A stretch of 20,150 nt of DNA. It comes from CALXXL01 sp964512385 (GTDB lineage Bacteria; Verrucomicrobiota; Lentisphaeria; Victivallales; Victivallaceae). Below the pieces are notes generated by a model, which saw nothing but the letters and a program-made list of their open reading frames with translations, was not told where the DNA came from and made no database searches. The translations under genes and the position numbers were made by a program. This document shows positions 1 through 6,736 of this stretch, in pieces. Each line of letters begins with the position of its first letter. Position 1 is the first letter of the stretch. Location of the stretch: the NCBI GenBank assembly GCA_964512385.1, contig CAZEHZ010000037.1, positions 1-20,150 of the forward strand, given 5' to 3'.

Positions 1-41
1 TTTACATCATAACCTTTTTGGCTTTTTTCCGATTTTTCCGC

Positions 42-69
42 TTGACAAAAATAATTGTCATAGTATACT
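42..69 (+). promoter_or_regulatory. Sigma-70 type promoter for the gntR operon
   Basis: TTGACA at 42-47 and TATACT at 64-69 are separated by 16 nt, close to the housekeeping consensus. Transcription should begin near 76, leaving a leader of about 30 nt before the GTG start at 106. The -10 region lies inside a palindrome that could be the regulator's own operator. Confidence 0.75.
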
Positions 70-81
70 ATTTATGTAGTA
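60..81. promoter_or_regulatory. Candidate GntR operator over the -10 box
   Basis: A perfect 12-bp palindrome, ATAGTATACTAT, covers 60-71. An overlapping inverted repeat pairs TACTA (66-70) with TAGTA (77-81) across 6 nt. Both cover the -10 element and start region of the regulator gene, the usual place for an autorepressor site. YtrA-subfamily regulators bind AT-rich palindromes and commonly control their own operon. Assignment to this regulator is inference. Confidence 0.5.
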
Positions 82-105
82 CAGTTAAAAAAAGGAGATT
101 GCAAT

Positions 106-489
106 GTGTTAAAAAATTTTAAAATAGAGTACAGTTCCGGTATTCCGGTTTATAAGCAGTTGATCAATCATGTATCGAGTTTAGTTGGCAGCGGTCGTTT
201 GGCCGCCGGAGCGCAACTGCCTTCGATACGGGAAGTAACTGCTGCTCTGGGGATAAATCCGAATACCGTGGCCAAGGCGTATCGGGAGCTGGAGTTGCAA
301 GATATAATTGAAACTCAGCGTGGACGCGGATGTTTTGTGGCAACAATGACCAATAAGGTTATAACCGCAGAGGAAAAACAGCAAATTTTGGATAATTTAT
401 ACCAGAAATTTTGCAGTGAAGCCGCCGGCAACGGCGTGGATGAGTTTGAACTAAATCAATATATAAAAAACAAGGGGAATGAGTTATGA
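106..489 (+). CDS. GntR-family transcriptional regulator, YtrA subfamily
   Basis: This 127-aa DNA-binding regulator has an N-terminal winged helix (about residues 8-78), with the family pattern GIPVYKQL, then LPSIREVTAALGINPNTVAKAYRELE and a GRGCFV wing. Only about 50 residues follow, too few for the effector domains of FadR, HutC or MocR types, so it fits the short YtrA type. The start is GTG at 106, with GGAG at 94-97 giving 8-nt spacing. An ATG at 104 overlaps it but is out of frame and meets a stop after two codons. The gene overlaps the next one by ATGA (486-489), so the two are surely cotranscribed and translationally coupled. YtrA-type regulators usually sit with ABC transporters; here the partner is a DUF6159-like membrane protein. 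The ligand is unknown. Confidence 0.9.
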   Translation: MLKNFKIEYSSGIPVYKQLINHVSSLVGSGRLAAGAQLPSIREVTAALGINPNTVAKAYRELELQDIIETQRGRGCFVATMTNKVITAEEKQQILDNLYQKFCSEAAGNGVDEFELNQYIKNKGNEL

Positions 490-1364
490 GCAGGTGGCAA
501 AACAGTGTGCGTAATTTAAAAGCGACATTGAGCGTGTTAAAAAACAATAAAAAACTATTATTTATGCTGGTCAGTAATTTTTTAGTCATGATGTGTTTAT
601 GGATGTTTATGGCGCTGGTGTTTTTCGGCGGCTTGTATAGTACGGATTTCAATGTAACGGCGGAAAATGCATTGGCGTTACAAATATATGTATTCAGTGT
701 GCTTGTAATCGGCGGGGTGCTATCCATATTTTTCAGTTGTCTGTGCGGCGTAGCGTTTTATAACGAGGTTTTTGCCGCCTTCAACGGTCAGGGCGTAAGT
801 TTGCGGCGGGGGTATAAGGCGGCGTTTCGCCGTTGGCCGGTTATTTTAGGCTGGGCGATATTCTCGGCCACTGTAGGCTTGATAATTCGGCTTGCCAGTC
901 AGTTTTTCGGTATATTCGGCCGTCTTGCCGGCAACATTTTTGGTTTTGCCTGGGCGGTCTGCACGGTGTTTGTGTTGCCGATAATTATTCATGAATATGA
1001 TGCAAAAATGCCATGGAAACTCCTGTCCCGTTCCGGTGGCATCATCCGTAAAACCTGGGGCGAAGCATTGATTGGAGTAGGCGGAGTAACTTTTTTTGGC
1101 ATGATTGCCGCCTTTATCATTCTTTTACCGGCAATGATCACCGCTTGGTATGTCGGCTTTGCAACCGGGAGCATGGTGTGGTTGTTCTCAATCATAATTC
1201 CGGCGATATTACTGGTAATGGTGCTTAATATTATAGTATATATGTTGCAGCAAATCTATGTGGCGTCGCTGTATGTCTATGCAACTGAGGGTGTTATTCC
1301 GGAAGGTTTTACGCAGGAAAATATGGATAATGCCTGGCGGGTAAAAAAAAATGATAAAAAATAA
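486..1364 (+). CDS. DUF6159-like multi-spanning membrane protein
   Basis: A 292-aa integral membrane protein of unknown function. The N-terminal cytoplasmic segment (RNLKATLSVLKNNKKLLFM) runs into about six hydrophobic spans. The middle carries a pattern I recognise from the DUF6159 family: a span, then a segment like VLPIIIHEYDAKMPWKLLSRS, then KTWGEALIGVGG. Near the end, IYVASLYVYATEGVIPEGF also matches that family. The ATG overlaps the regulator's stop, so its expression should follow the GntR protein; it may be a cell-envelope component induced by that regulator's signal. I see no transport ATPase, binding protein or enzymatic motif. No factor-independent terminator is visible downstream; the next promoter begins only about 20 nt after the stop. 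The family call is from memory of sequence patterns and is fairly firm; the function is open. Confidence 0.75.
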   Translation: MSRWQNSVRNLKATLSVLKNNKKLLFMLVSNFLVMMCLWMFMALVFFGGLYSTDFNVTAENALALQIYVFSVLVIGGVLSIFFSCLCGVAFYNEVFAAFNGQGVSLRRGYKAAFRRWPVILGWAIFSATVGLIIRLASQFFGIFGRLAGNIFGFAWAVCTVFVLPIIIHEYDAKMPWKLLSRSGGIIRKTWGEALIGVGGVTFFGMIAAFIILLPAMITAWYVGFATGSMVWLFSIIIPAILLVMVLNIIVYMLQQIYVASLYVYATEGVIPEGFTQENMDNAWRVKKNDKK

Positions 1365-1385
1365 TAATAAAGATTGAAAACCCGC

Positions 1386-1413
1386 TTGACAAAAAAATTA
1401 TATAGAGTACATT
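1386..1413 (+). promoter_or_regulatory. Promoter for the exported repeat protein
   Basis: TTGACA at 1386-1391 with 16 nt to TACATT at 1408-1413. It resembles the gntR promoter in its TTGACAAAAA start and in a nearby AGAGTAC. A second -10-like element, TATAAG at 1421-1426, lacks a good -35. The likely start is near 1420, about 55 nt before the chosen start codon. Confidence 0.5.
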
Positions 1414-1474
1414 GTTATTCTATAAGGCCGTTTTTGTACTGCTGGAAAATAGTAATAAACTTAGGAGTCTGATG

Positions 1475-2206
1475 ATGAAAAAGTACCTTATGTTGTTGGT
1501 AATTCTTGGGTTAAGTTGTGTATCGGTGCAGGGGGCGGAGGAACCGGTATTAACGCCGCCGAATTGGTCATACAGTCAGTTTACGGAGTCGCCGGAGGCC
1601 TATTATGCCGCCTGGAACACCTTTTTAACTCAAGTGGCGACTGCCGCCGGAAAACAACAGGCGGAAGTCCGGCTGGATACCGACGGCTGGAGTCTGAAAA
1701 CCTCAGTCGGTAATGTTTTATTCGGCTGGATGCTAATGCCGTTCGCCAAGACGCCGGAAACGATCAATGCGCAGGATTATGTGGGGCGTTTTTATCCGTC
1801 GGTGCGGGTAAACTGGCCGTTGAACATGAATTCCCGCCCGGTATTGAATATTCGTGAATTTGACCGGCCGGAGTTTATTGGTTCTGAATTTGAACTTACG
1901 CAGTTCCGTTCCGCCTATATCAGCAATATTGCCGGAACTAACGGTGATGGGATTTTGACTTTAGGCATGAGTCAAATCGGCGTATTCCACGGTATTGATG
2001 TCGGGTTGGAATGCAACGACAGTTATAAATTAAATGGCGTGCAGATTGCGGCGTGGAAAAACCATACATCCGTATTGAACGGCTTCCAAATCGGCGTATT
2101 CAATTCGGTGTCGTACACCTTAGGGAGCAACGGCTTAGGCCTGCAAATCGGCCTATTTAATTATAACGGCCGCCTGACACTGCCCATATTGAATATTGTC
2201 TATTAA
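1475..2206 (+). CDS. Exported LA_2272-type surface-repeat protein
   Basis: A 243-aa secreted or surface protein. The N terminus, MKKYLMLLVILGLSCVSVQG-AEE, is a signal peptide with likely cleavage after the VQG/AEE region. The Cys at about residue 15 is not in a good lipobox. After an unrecognised middle domain, the last 80 or so residues hold four degenerate repeats of roughly 20 aa: LGMSQIGVFHGID, LNGVQIAAWKNHT, LNGFQIGVFNSVS and GLGLQIGLFNYNG. This G-x-QIG-x-x-N pattern is typical of the LA_2272 family surface repeats, which probably form a beta structure. Two tandem ATGs are possible (1472 and 1475); AGGAG at 1463-1467 gives 7-nt spacing to 1475, so I chose that one. The open frame upstream to 1412 lacks a credible start. 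Function unknown. Confidence 0.75.
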   Translation: MKKYLMLLVILGLSCVSVQGAEEPVLTPPNWSYSQFTESPEAYYAAWNTFLTQVATAAGKQQAEVRLDTDGWSLKTSVGNVLFGWMLMPFAKTPETINAQDYVGRFYPSVRVNWPLNMNSRPVLNIREFDRPEFIGSEFELTQFRSAYISNIAGTNGDGILTLGMSQIGVFHGIDVGLECNDSYKLNGVQIAAWKNHTSVLNGFQIGVFNSVSYTLGSNGLGLQIGLFNYNGRLTLPILNIVY

Positions 2207-2225
2207 GGTATCAGTTAAAAACCAC

Positions 2226-2274
2226 TTGTAAATTGTTTTTCCAATGCTACATTATAGCTGAAAGACGGTATAAT
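2226..2274 (+). promoter_or_regulatory. Candidate promoter region for mntA-hepT
   Basis: Two options overlap. TTGTAA (2226-2231) lies 16 nt from TACATT (2248-2253). A perfect TATAAT at 2269-2274 lacks a good -35 but would start transcription near 2281, just before the ribosome binding site. The sequence does not decide between them. The 94 nt between the repeat-protein stop and mntA hold nothing else clear. Confidence 0.4.
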
Positions 2275-2300
2275 AAACATTGAAAATCGGGGAATTGACT

Positions 2301-2591
2301 ATGCGGAAACTTGAACGACTGCGGCAGAAGCGTGGCGATATTTATAGAATTGCCCAAAGGCACAATGCCCATAAAGTGTATGTGTTTGGTTCATGTGCCC
2401 GTCAGGAAGAGACCTCCGGCAGTGATATCGATTTTTTGGTTGAGTTCAATAACGCCACCTTGTTTGACCATGTTCGCTTGGAACAGGAACTTGCCGAGTA
2501 TTTGCAAAGCCCGGTAGATGTGGTGTCGCTTTTGGCCTTAGGTCAAGATGCCTTTGCCGCAACGGTAAAACAGGAGATGGTTTTGCTATGA
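2301..2591 (+). CDS. mntA: MntA-like antitoxin nucleotidyltransferase (minimal NTase)
   Basis: A 96-aa minimal nucleotidyltransferase, the antitoxin of a HepT/MntA type VII toxin-antitoxin system. The catalytic signature GS-X10-DxD is intact: G30-S31, then ten residues, then D42-I43-D44. A further acidic residue lies in PVDVVSL. In the characterised family, MntA transfers AMP units onto a tyrosine of HepT and so silences the toxin. I chose ATG at 2301 because GGGGA at 2289-2293 is 7 nt upstream; a TTG at 2280 would add seven unconvincing residues. The stop overlaps the hepT start (ATGA, 2588-2591), giving strict coupling. The pair sits next to the assembly gap, so any further linked gene would be lost. 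Confidence 0.88.
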   Translation: MRKLERLRQKRGDIYRIAQRHNAHKVYVFGSCARQEETSGSDIDFLVEFNNATLFDHVRLEQELAEYLQSPVDVVSLLALGQDAFAATVKQEMVLL

Positions 2592-2920
2592 ATCGAGATA
2601 TGGCCCGCATAGAACATATGATTGATGCCTGTGAAAAAATAATACTTTTCACTAATGTGGACTTTAAAAATTATCAACAGTCTTTGGAAAAACAAGCGGC
2701 CGTGGCACGATACTTTGAAATATTGGGCGAAGCGGCCAATAAAGTGTCAATTGACTTGAAAGCAGAATATCCAGATATACCGTGGAAAATAGCAATCGCA
2801 GTCCGTAATATTTTAATACATGATTATATAAAAGTGGATTATTTAGAATTATGGCAAACTGCCAAATCGGATATTCCTGCTTTGCTATTACAATTGAAAG
2901 TAATTTATCAAAATTTTTAA
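2588..2920 (+). CDS. hepT: HepT-like toxin (HEPN ribonuclease)
   Basis: A 110-aa all-helical HEPN-domain protein, the toxin partner of the preceding nucleotidyltransferase. The RX4HXY motif is complete: R73, H78 and Y80 in RNILIHDY. R and H form the RNase active site, and the Tyr is the residue that MntA AMPylates in the studied system. The segment RYFEILGEAANKVS (about residues 41-54) is also typical of the family. Length matches the family. Overlap with mntA by ATGA implies cotranslation with antitoxin. The gene ends 11 nt before ten Ns, so its 3' flank is uncertain, but the reading frame itself is complete. Because the motif is intact, I expect a working toxin rather than a decayed remnant. 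Confidence 0.9.
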   Translation: MNRDMARIEHMIDACEKIILFTNVDFKNYQQSLEKQAAVARYFEILGEAANKVSIDLKAEYPDIPWKIAIAVRNILIHDYIKVDYLELWQTAKSDIPALLLQLKVIYQNF

Positions 2921-2931
2921 TTGGAATAGCG

Positions 2932-2941
2932 NNNNNNNNNN
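2932..2941. other. Assembly gap (10 Ns)
   Basis: Ten consecutive undetermined bases lie between hepT and the terminator downstream of miaB. Ten is a conventional placeholder length, so the real distance may differ and genes could be missing here. Confidence 0.98.
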
Positions 2942-2951
2942 GGCTTATAAT

Positions 2952-2982
2952 AAAAAACACGGCGTAAAAACCGTGTTTTTTT
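2952..2982. terminator. Bidirectional factor-independent terminator
   Basis: AAAAAACACGG (2952-2962) pairs perfectly with CCGTGTTTTTT (2971-2981) around an 8-nt loop. The A-run and T-run on either side let it work in both directions. It ends the minus-strand proB-miaB unit just past the miaB stop and may also stop plus-strand transcription coming from across the gap. Confidence 0.85.
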
Positions 2983-2995
2983 ATTGCTTAACAGC

Positions 2996-4354
2996 TTAGT
3001 TGATGTCGGCCAGATCGGGGATATTGTCGGCAAAGAGCGACATTCCGGTGGCTTTGGCAATCTTCAGCGTCAGCAAGTCTCCCACTTTTACGCCGGGAAG
3101 CGGGGCAAACATTACCGACTTGGCGGTGGAGGTTTTACCCGTCCAACGAGCCGGATTGCGGAAACTGGGGCCTTCCACCAGAATTTCCACACTCTGTCCG
3201 ATTAAGGCGGCGTTGGCTTTTTGCGAGCGTAACGCTAAATCGGCCAGCAGAATCTGATTGCGTTCCTCTTTAACCTCCTGCGGTACCGAGTCTTCGTGCT
3301 TGGCGGAAACCGTGCCTTCCCGCGGCGAATATTTAAAGATAAACGCATTTTCAAAGCCCACAATATTCATCAAATCACGAGTCGCCTTAAAGTCGGCATC
3401 GGTTTCGCCGGGAAAGCCGACAATAATGTCGGTGGAGAAGGTGATACCGGGCACAGCGGCTTTCAGTTTATTGACGATTTCCAGATAACTCTTATTGGTA
3501 TACTGGCGATTCATGCGCTTTAGCACCTCGTTCGAGCCGGATTGCAGCGGCAAATGAATACTGCGGCAGATTTTCGGTTCCTGCGCAATCGCCTGAATCA
3601 GATGCGACGTAAAATAACTGGGATACGGCGAGGTGAAACGTACTCTGGCAATACCCGGCACCTGCGCCGCCTGCGTCAGCAAATCGCCGAATGGCGACAC
3701 ATCGTCCGCCGGCGGCGTTAAGATGCCGTTTAAGCCGAATGCCGCCACATTTTGCCCCAGCAACATAACTTCACGCACGCCGTGAGCGGCCAAATCCTGT
3801 ACTTCCGCCACCACATCGGCGGCTTCCCGGCTCATTTCCCGCCCCCGCACATACGGTACAATGCAGTAGGCACAAAAGCGGTTGCACCCTCTGGTGATGG
3901 CCACCTGCCCGAAAATCGAGGCCTCATTCGTGGAAAAATCGTGTACGCTCATCCCGGTCAGCACGGCTTCGCTATTAGCCAGCAACGCCACTTGGCGGCG
4001 TTCTTCGGCAATCTGCTCCACCAGGTCGGGGAGTTCATGCAGTTGGCCGGTGCCTAACACAAAGTCGATATGCGGCACTTCTTTAAATAACGCTTCACCG
4101 TGATTTTGCGCCATACAGCCGATTACGCCGATAATCAAATTTTCGTTTTGGCGTTTTAACTTCTTCATGTGCATAATCTTGCCCAAGGCCTTGCGTTCGG
4201 CCTGTTCCCGCACACTGCAAGTATTAAAAATCAGCACGTCGGCCTCGTCTTCCTGCGGCACAATCCGGTGATTACGTTTAATCAACATTCCGGCCAAGGC
4301 TTCGGAGTCGCGTTCATTCATCTGACAACCGTAAGTTTTGATAAATATTTTCAT
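2996..4354 (-). CDS. miaB: MiaB tRNA-2-methylthio-N6-dimethylallyladenosine synthase
   Basis: A 452-aa radical-SAM methylthiotransferase that adds the 2-methylthio group to i6A37 of tRNAs reading UNN codons. Order of domains: an N-terminal UPF0004 domain with cysteines C10, C46 and C80 for the auxiliary 4Fe-4S cluster; a radical-SAM core with C157-x3-C161-x2-C164 (CNRFCAYC); and a C-terminal TRAM RNA-binding domain starting near GQSVEILVEG. The opening MKIFIKTYGCQMN and the FNTCSVRE segment are typical of MiaB rather than RimO or MtaB. I chose ATG at 4354 because it overlaps the proB stop as ATGA and has AGGA upstream; a start 7 codons earlier has no Shine-Dalgarno. It is coexpressed with proB, a pairing with no obvious functional logic, perhaps simply a housekeeping operon. 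Confidence 0.95.
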   Translation of the reverse strand: MKIFIKTYGCQMNERDSEALAGMLIKRNHRIVPQEDEADVLIFNTCSVREQAERKALGKIMHMKKLKRQNENLIIGVIGCMAQNHGEALFKEVPHIDFVLGTGQLHELPDLVEQIAEERRQVALLANSEAVLTGMSVHDFSTNEASIFGQVAITRGCNRFCAYCIVPYVRGREMSREAADVVAEVQDLAAHGVREVMLLGQNVAAFGLNGILTPPADDVSPFGDLLTQAAQVPGIARVRFTSPYPSYFTSHLIQAIAQEPKICRSIHLPLQSGSNEVLKRMNRQYTNKSYLEIVNKLKAAVPGITFSTDIIVGFPGETDADFKATRDLMNIVGFENAFIFKYSPREGTVSAKHEDSVPQEVKEERNQILLADLALRSQKANAALIGQSVEILVEGPSFRNPARWTGKTSTAKSVMFAPLPGVKVGDLLTLKIAKATGMSLFADNIPDLADIN

Positions 4355-5475
4355 GAGCGGCCGTCCTGCCGGCATAAGGAGAGTTTGTCGCGGTGAATCA
4401 CTTCGGCCGGGGCGTTACTGCCTAACAATTCAGTAACTTCGGCGGCACGCAAGCCCCGGATTTTGTAGCAGTCTTCGCTGGAGAAGTTGGCGAGTCCCCG
4501 CCCGACGGGGTTGCCGTTACGGGTTACAATTTCCACGGCGTCGCCGGCGTCAAAGTGGCCATGCACCTGCTTAACGCCGGAGGGCAGCAGACTGGAACCG
4601 TCTTGAATCAGGGCTTTAGCGGCGCCCTCATCCACCACAATGCGGCCGCAGACTTCGGCAAACGAATCGATCCATAATTTGCGGGAGTGGAGTTTTTCCT
4701 CCTGCGGCAGGAACAAGGTGCCGATATCTTCGCCGTTGGCGATTTGCTTAAGCACATCGGCATGGCGGCCGTCGGCAATCCATAGGTGGCCGCCGGCACG
4801 GGTAGCGAGCATGGCGGCGTTCAGTTTGCTGGCCATGCCGCCGATGGAGAAAGTGGGGTCGTCGGTACCGCCGGCCATGCCTAAAATTTCGTCGGTAATA
4901 TCGGAAACCACGCTGATGCGGTCGGTAAGCACGCCGTTTTCGCGGCGTCGCAATCCGCTTTCCGTGGTCAGAATAACGGTAAGCTGCGACTGCGTCATAG
5001 CGGCCAGCATGCCGGACAAAATATCGTTGTCGCTGAATTTGAGTTCCGCCACCGACACCGAGTCATTCTCATTAACAATCGGCAGAATATTGTGATTCCA
5101 TAAAGCCTGAATGCAGTTCTGCACGTTCAGATAACGGTCGCGATGGCGTAAATCGTCTCTGGTCAGCAGTAACTGGGCGGCCAGAAAGCCCTCTTTGGCG
5201 CAGGCGGCGTTATATTCGGCCATCAACTGCCCCTGACCGAGGGCGGCCAGAGCCTGAATTTCGGCCAGTTTGCGGGGGCGTTTGCTCTTTTTAAGCAACT
5301 TCAACCCAGTGCCGACGGCGCCGCTGGAGACCAGCAGAACCTGATACCCTTTTTTGCGAAGCAGGGCGATACCGTGAATCAACTGCGGAATGCTTTCCGG
5401 GTCAGTAAGCAGTCTGGTACCGGCTTTAACAATGATTTGGCGACACTCCGCCATTAATTTTTTACGTTCTTCCAT
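4351..5475 (-). CDS. proB: Glutamate 5-kinase
   Basis: A 374-aa enzyme that phosphorylates L-glutamate to glutamate 5-phosphate, the first step of proline synthesis. An N-terminal amino-acid kinase domain (to about residue 260) shows IIVKAGTRLLTD, the VSSGAVGTG loop, PIVNENDSVSVAELKFSDND and IGGMASKLNAA, all family landmarks. A C-terminal PUA domain follows (about 285-360, HFDAGDAVEIVTRNGNPVGRGL). The start has AGAGGA with 8-nt spacing. The family usually reads KVGT or KIGS near the start; here it is KAGT, a mild change. proA is not next to it, so the second step must be encoded elsewhere. Its stop overlaps the miaB start. The promoter lies directly upstream and is divergent from the kinase gene. 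Confidence 0.93.
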   Translation of the reverse strand: MEERKKLMAECRQIIVKAGTRLLTDPESIPQLIHGIALLRKKGYQVLLVSSGAVGTGLKLLKKSKRPRKLAEIQALAALGQGQLMAEYNAACAKEGFLAAQLLLTRDDLRHRDRYLNVQNCIQALWNHNILPIVNENDSVSVAELKFSDNDILSGMLAAMTQSQLTVILTTESGLRRRENGVLTDRISVVSDITDEILGMAGGTDDPTFSIGGMASKLNAAMLATRAGGHLWIADGRHADVLKQIANGEDIGTLFLPQEEKLHSRKLWIDSFAEVCGRIVVDEGAAKALIQDGSSLLPSGVKQVHGHFDAGDAVEIVTRNGNPVGRGLANFSSEDCYKIRGLRAAEVTELLGSNAPAEVIHRDKLSLCRQDGRS

Positions 5476-5514
5476 GGATAAAATCCTCTGTTATTGTATA
5501 TAAATAATCACTAT

Positions 5515-5543
5515 AATATATCTTAATTGGATGAATTTAGCAA
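5515..5543 (-). promoter_or_regulatory. Promoter for proB-miaB
   Basis: Read on the minus strand, TTGCTA (5538-5543) and TATATT (5515-5520) are 17 nt apart. The start would be near 5508, with about 30 nt of leader before the proB Shine-Dalgarno sequence. Confidence 0.55.
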
Positions 5544-5584
5544 CTTGCAGTTAATAAAAAGCGGTTATTTATCTTAAAAAACAC

Positions 5585-5612
5585 TTGAAAAAAGCGGAAA
5601 CCGGCGTAATAT
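5585..5612 (+). promoter_or_regulatory. Promoter for the Ser/Thr kinase gene
   Basis: TTGAAA at 5585-5590 and TAATAT at 5607-5612, spacer 16 nt. The start near 5619 leaves a leader of only about 15 nt, essentially just the GAGGTGA ribosome binding site (5622-5628). Confidence 0.55.
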
Positions 5613-5633
5613 TTGTATCATGAGGTGATAGTA

Positions 5634-6554
5634 ATGATAATAAAATGTCCAAAATGTCAGCAAACCCAGGACTCGGCGGCGTTAACGGAGTCTGAAGGGC
5701 GCTGTGTAGCTTGTAACTTTGCGCTGGCCGGAGACTTTTCCGGCGGCTGTATAGACGATTTTCAAATATTGGCGGAACTGGGGCGGGGGAATAACGGTGC
5801 GGTGTTTTTAGCTTTACAGCTGGGCACCGGCCGGGAAGCGGCGTTAAAGATTATGCTGGAAGAGGCTTTAACGGCTAAAGACGGTGCGGCCAACTTTTTT
5901 AAAGAGGCACGGGCGGTGGCAAAACTGAACCATCCGCATATTGTGCAGGCGGTGGCGGCCGGGCGTATGGAGAGCGGCAATTTCTATTTTGCCATGGAAC
6001 TGGCGGACGGGCCGTCGGTGGAGAAACTGCTGGATACGAATGGAGCGATCAGCTATCGGGACACGTTGCGGATCGGGGCGGATATTGCCGGCGGCATGGC
6101 GTATGCGTGGGAGAGTTGCGGTCTGATTCATGGTGACATAAAACCGGGGAACATCATTTTGCATCATGGTCAAATCCCCAAGCTGGCGGATTTAGGCTTG
6201 GCGCAGTTCCGCAAGGTAACGCCGTGCGAGATTATGGCTACGCCGCTGTATGCCCCGCCGGAGGTAATCAAAGGCGACTTTCCCAACATGGGTTTTAAGT
6301 CCGACATTTACAGTTTTGGAGCGACATTGTATGAAATGTTCAGTGGTGTTCCGCCGTTCCCCGGCAACGATATTGACTTGGTTTTAAAGATGCAATTAGA
6401 GCAAACGCCGATGAATTTGTGTGAAAAATTAGGTCTTTTTGATGTAGATGTGGCCAATTATATCGATTTAATGCTGGCCAAATCGCCGTCCGAGCGTCCG
6501 GCTTCGTGGGCCGAAGTGGCCGACTTTTTAGCCGAACACTACGAAAAACAGTAG
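5634..6554 (+). CDS. Small soluble Ser/Thr protein kinase with N-terminal zinc ribbon
   Basis: A 306-aa Hanks-type kinase. Residues 5-27 form a CxxC-x15-CxxC zinc ribbon (CPKC and CVAC). The kinase domain follows: glycine loop GRGNNGAV (50-57), lysine K72 in AALKIM, helix-C glutamate E91, catalytic loop H166-G-D168-IKPGN173, metal-binding D186 in DLG (where DFG is usual), and YAPPEV in place of APE. All catalytic residues are present. The HGD rather than HRD loop lacks the arginine that reads activation-loop phosphorylation, so the kinase may be constitutively active. No membrane span or PASTA/TPR tail is present, so it should be cytosolic. The start is ATG 5634 with GAGGTGA 5 nt upstream; a TTG 21 nt earlier is unlikely. 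Substrates are unknown. A terminator follows, so it is monocistronic. Confidence 0.9.
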   Translation: MIIKCPKCQQTQDSAALTESEGRCVACNFALAGDFSGGCIDDFQILAELGRGNNGAVFLALQLGTGREAALKIMLEEALTAKDGAANFFKEARAVAKLNHPHIVQAVAAGRMESGNFYFAMELADGPSVEKLLDTNGAISYRDTLRIGADIAGGMAYAWESCGLIHGDIKPGNIILHHGQIPKLADLGLAQFRKVTPCEIMATPLYAPPEVIKGDFPNMGFKSDIYSFGATLYEMFSGVPPFPGNDIDLVLKMQLEQTPMNLCEKLGLFDVDVANYIDLMLAKSPSERPASWAEVADFLAEHYEKQ

Positions 6555-6560
6555 TCTAAG

Positions 6561-6591
6561 ACGAAAACCAACTAAGGTTTTTGTTTTTTTT
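6561..6591 (+). terminator. Factor-independent terminator after the kinase gene
   Basis: ACGAAAACC (6561-6569) pairs with GGTTTTTGT (6576-6584), with one G-U pair, around a 6-nt loop and runs into seven Ts. It starts 6 nt past the kinase stop codon. Confidence 0.75.
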
Positions 6592-6612
6592 ATAAATATT
6601 TTTTAAAACGTC

Positions 6613-6640
6613 TTGACTTTTTATTTTTTAACGCTATAAT
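6613..6640 (+). promoter_or_regulatory. Strong promoter for the prepilin-like gene
   Basis: TTGACT (6613-6618) and a consensus TATAAT (6635-6640), spacer 16 nt. It predicts a 5' leader of about 90 nt, AT-rich, in which I see no convincing riboswitch fold. Confidence 0.7.
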
Positions 6641-6736
6641 TATATACGAGCAATATATATCAATGGATTAGGATATAGTTTTTATTACGTTTGAAAAAAT
6701 GTAATATCTTAAAGAAAAACAACTTAGGATAAAAAA

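Noticed and set aside
359..727. 122-codon minus-strand open frame across the gntR/DUF6159 junction
   Set aside because: It is antisense to two confidently identified genes, with no domain and no start signal.
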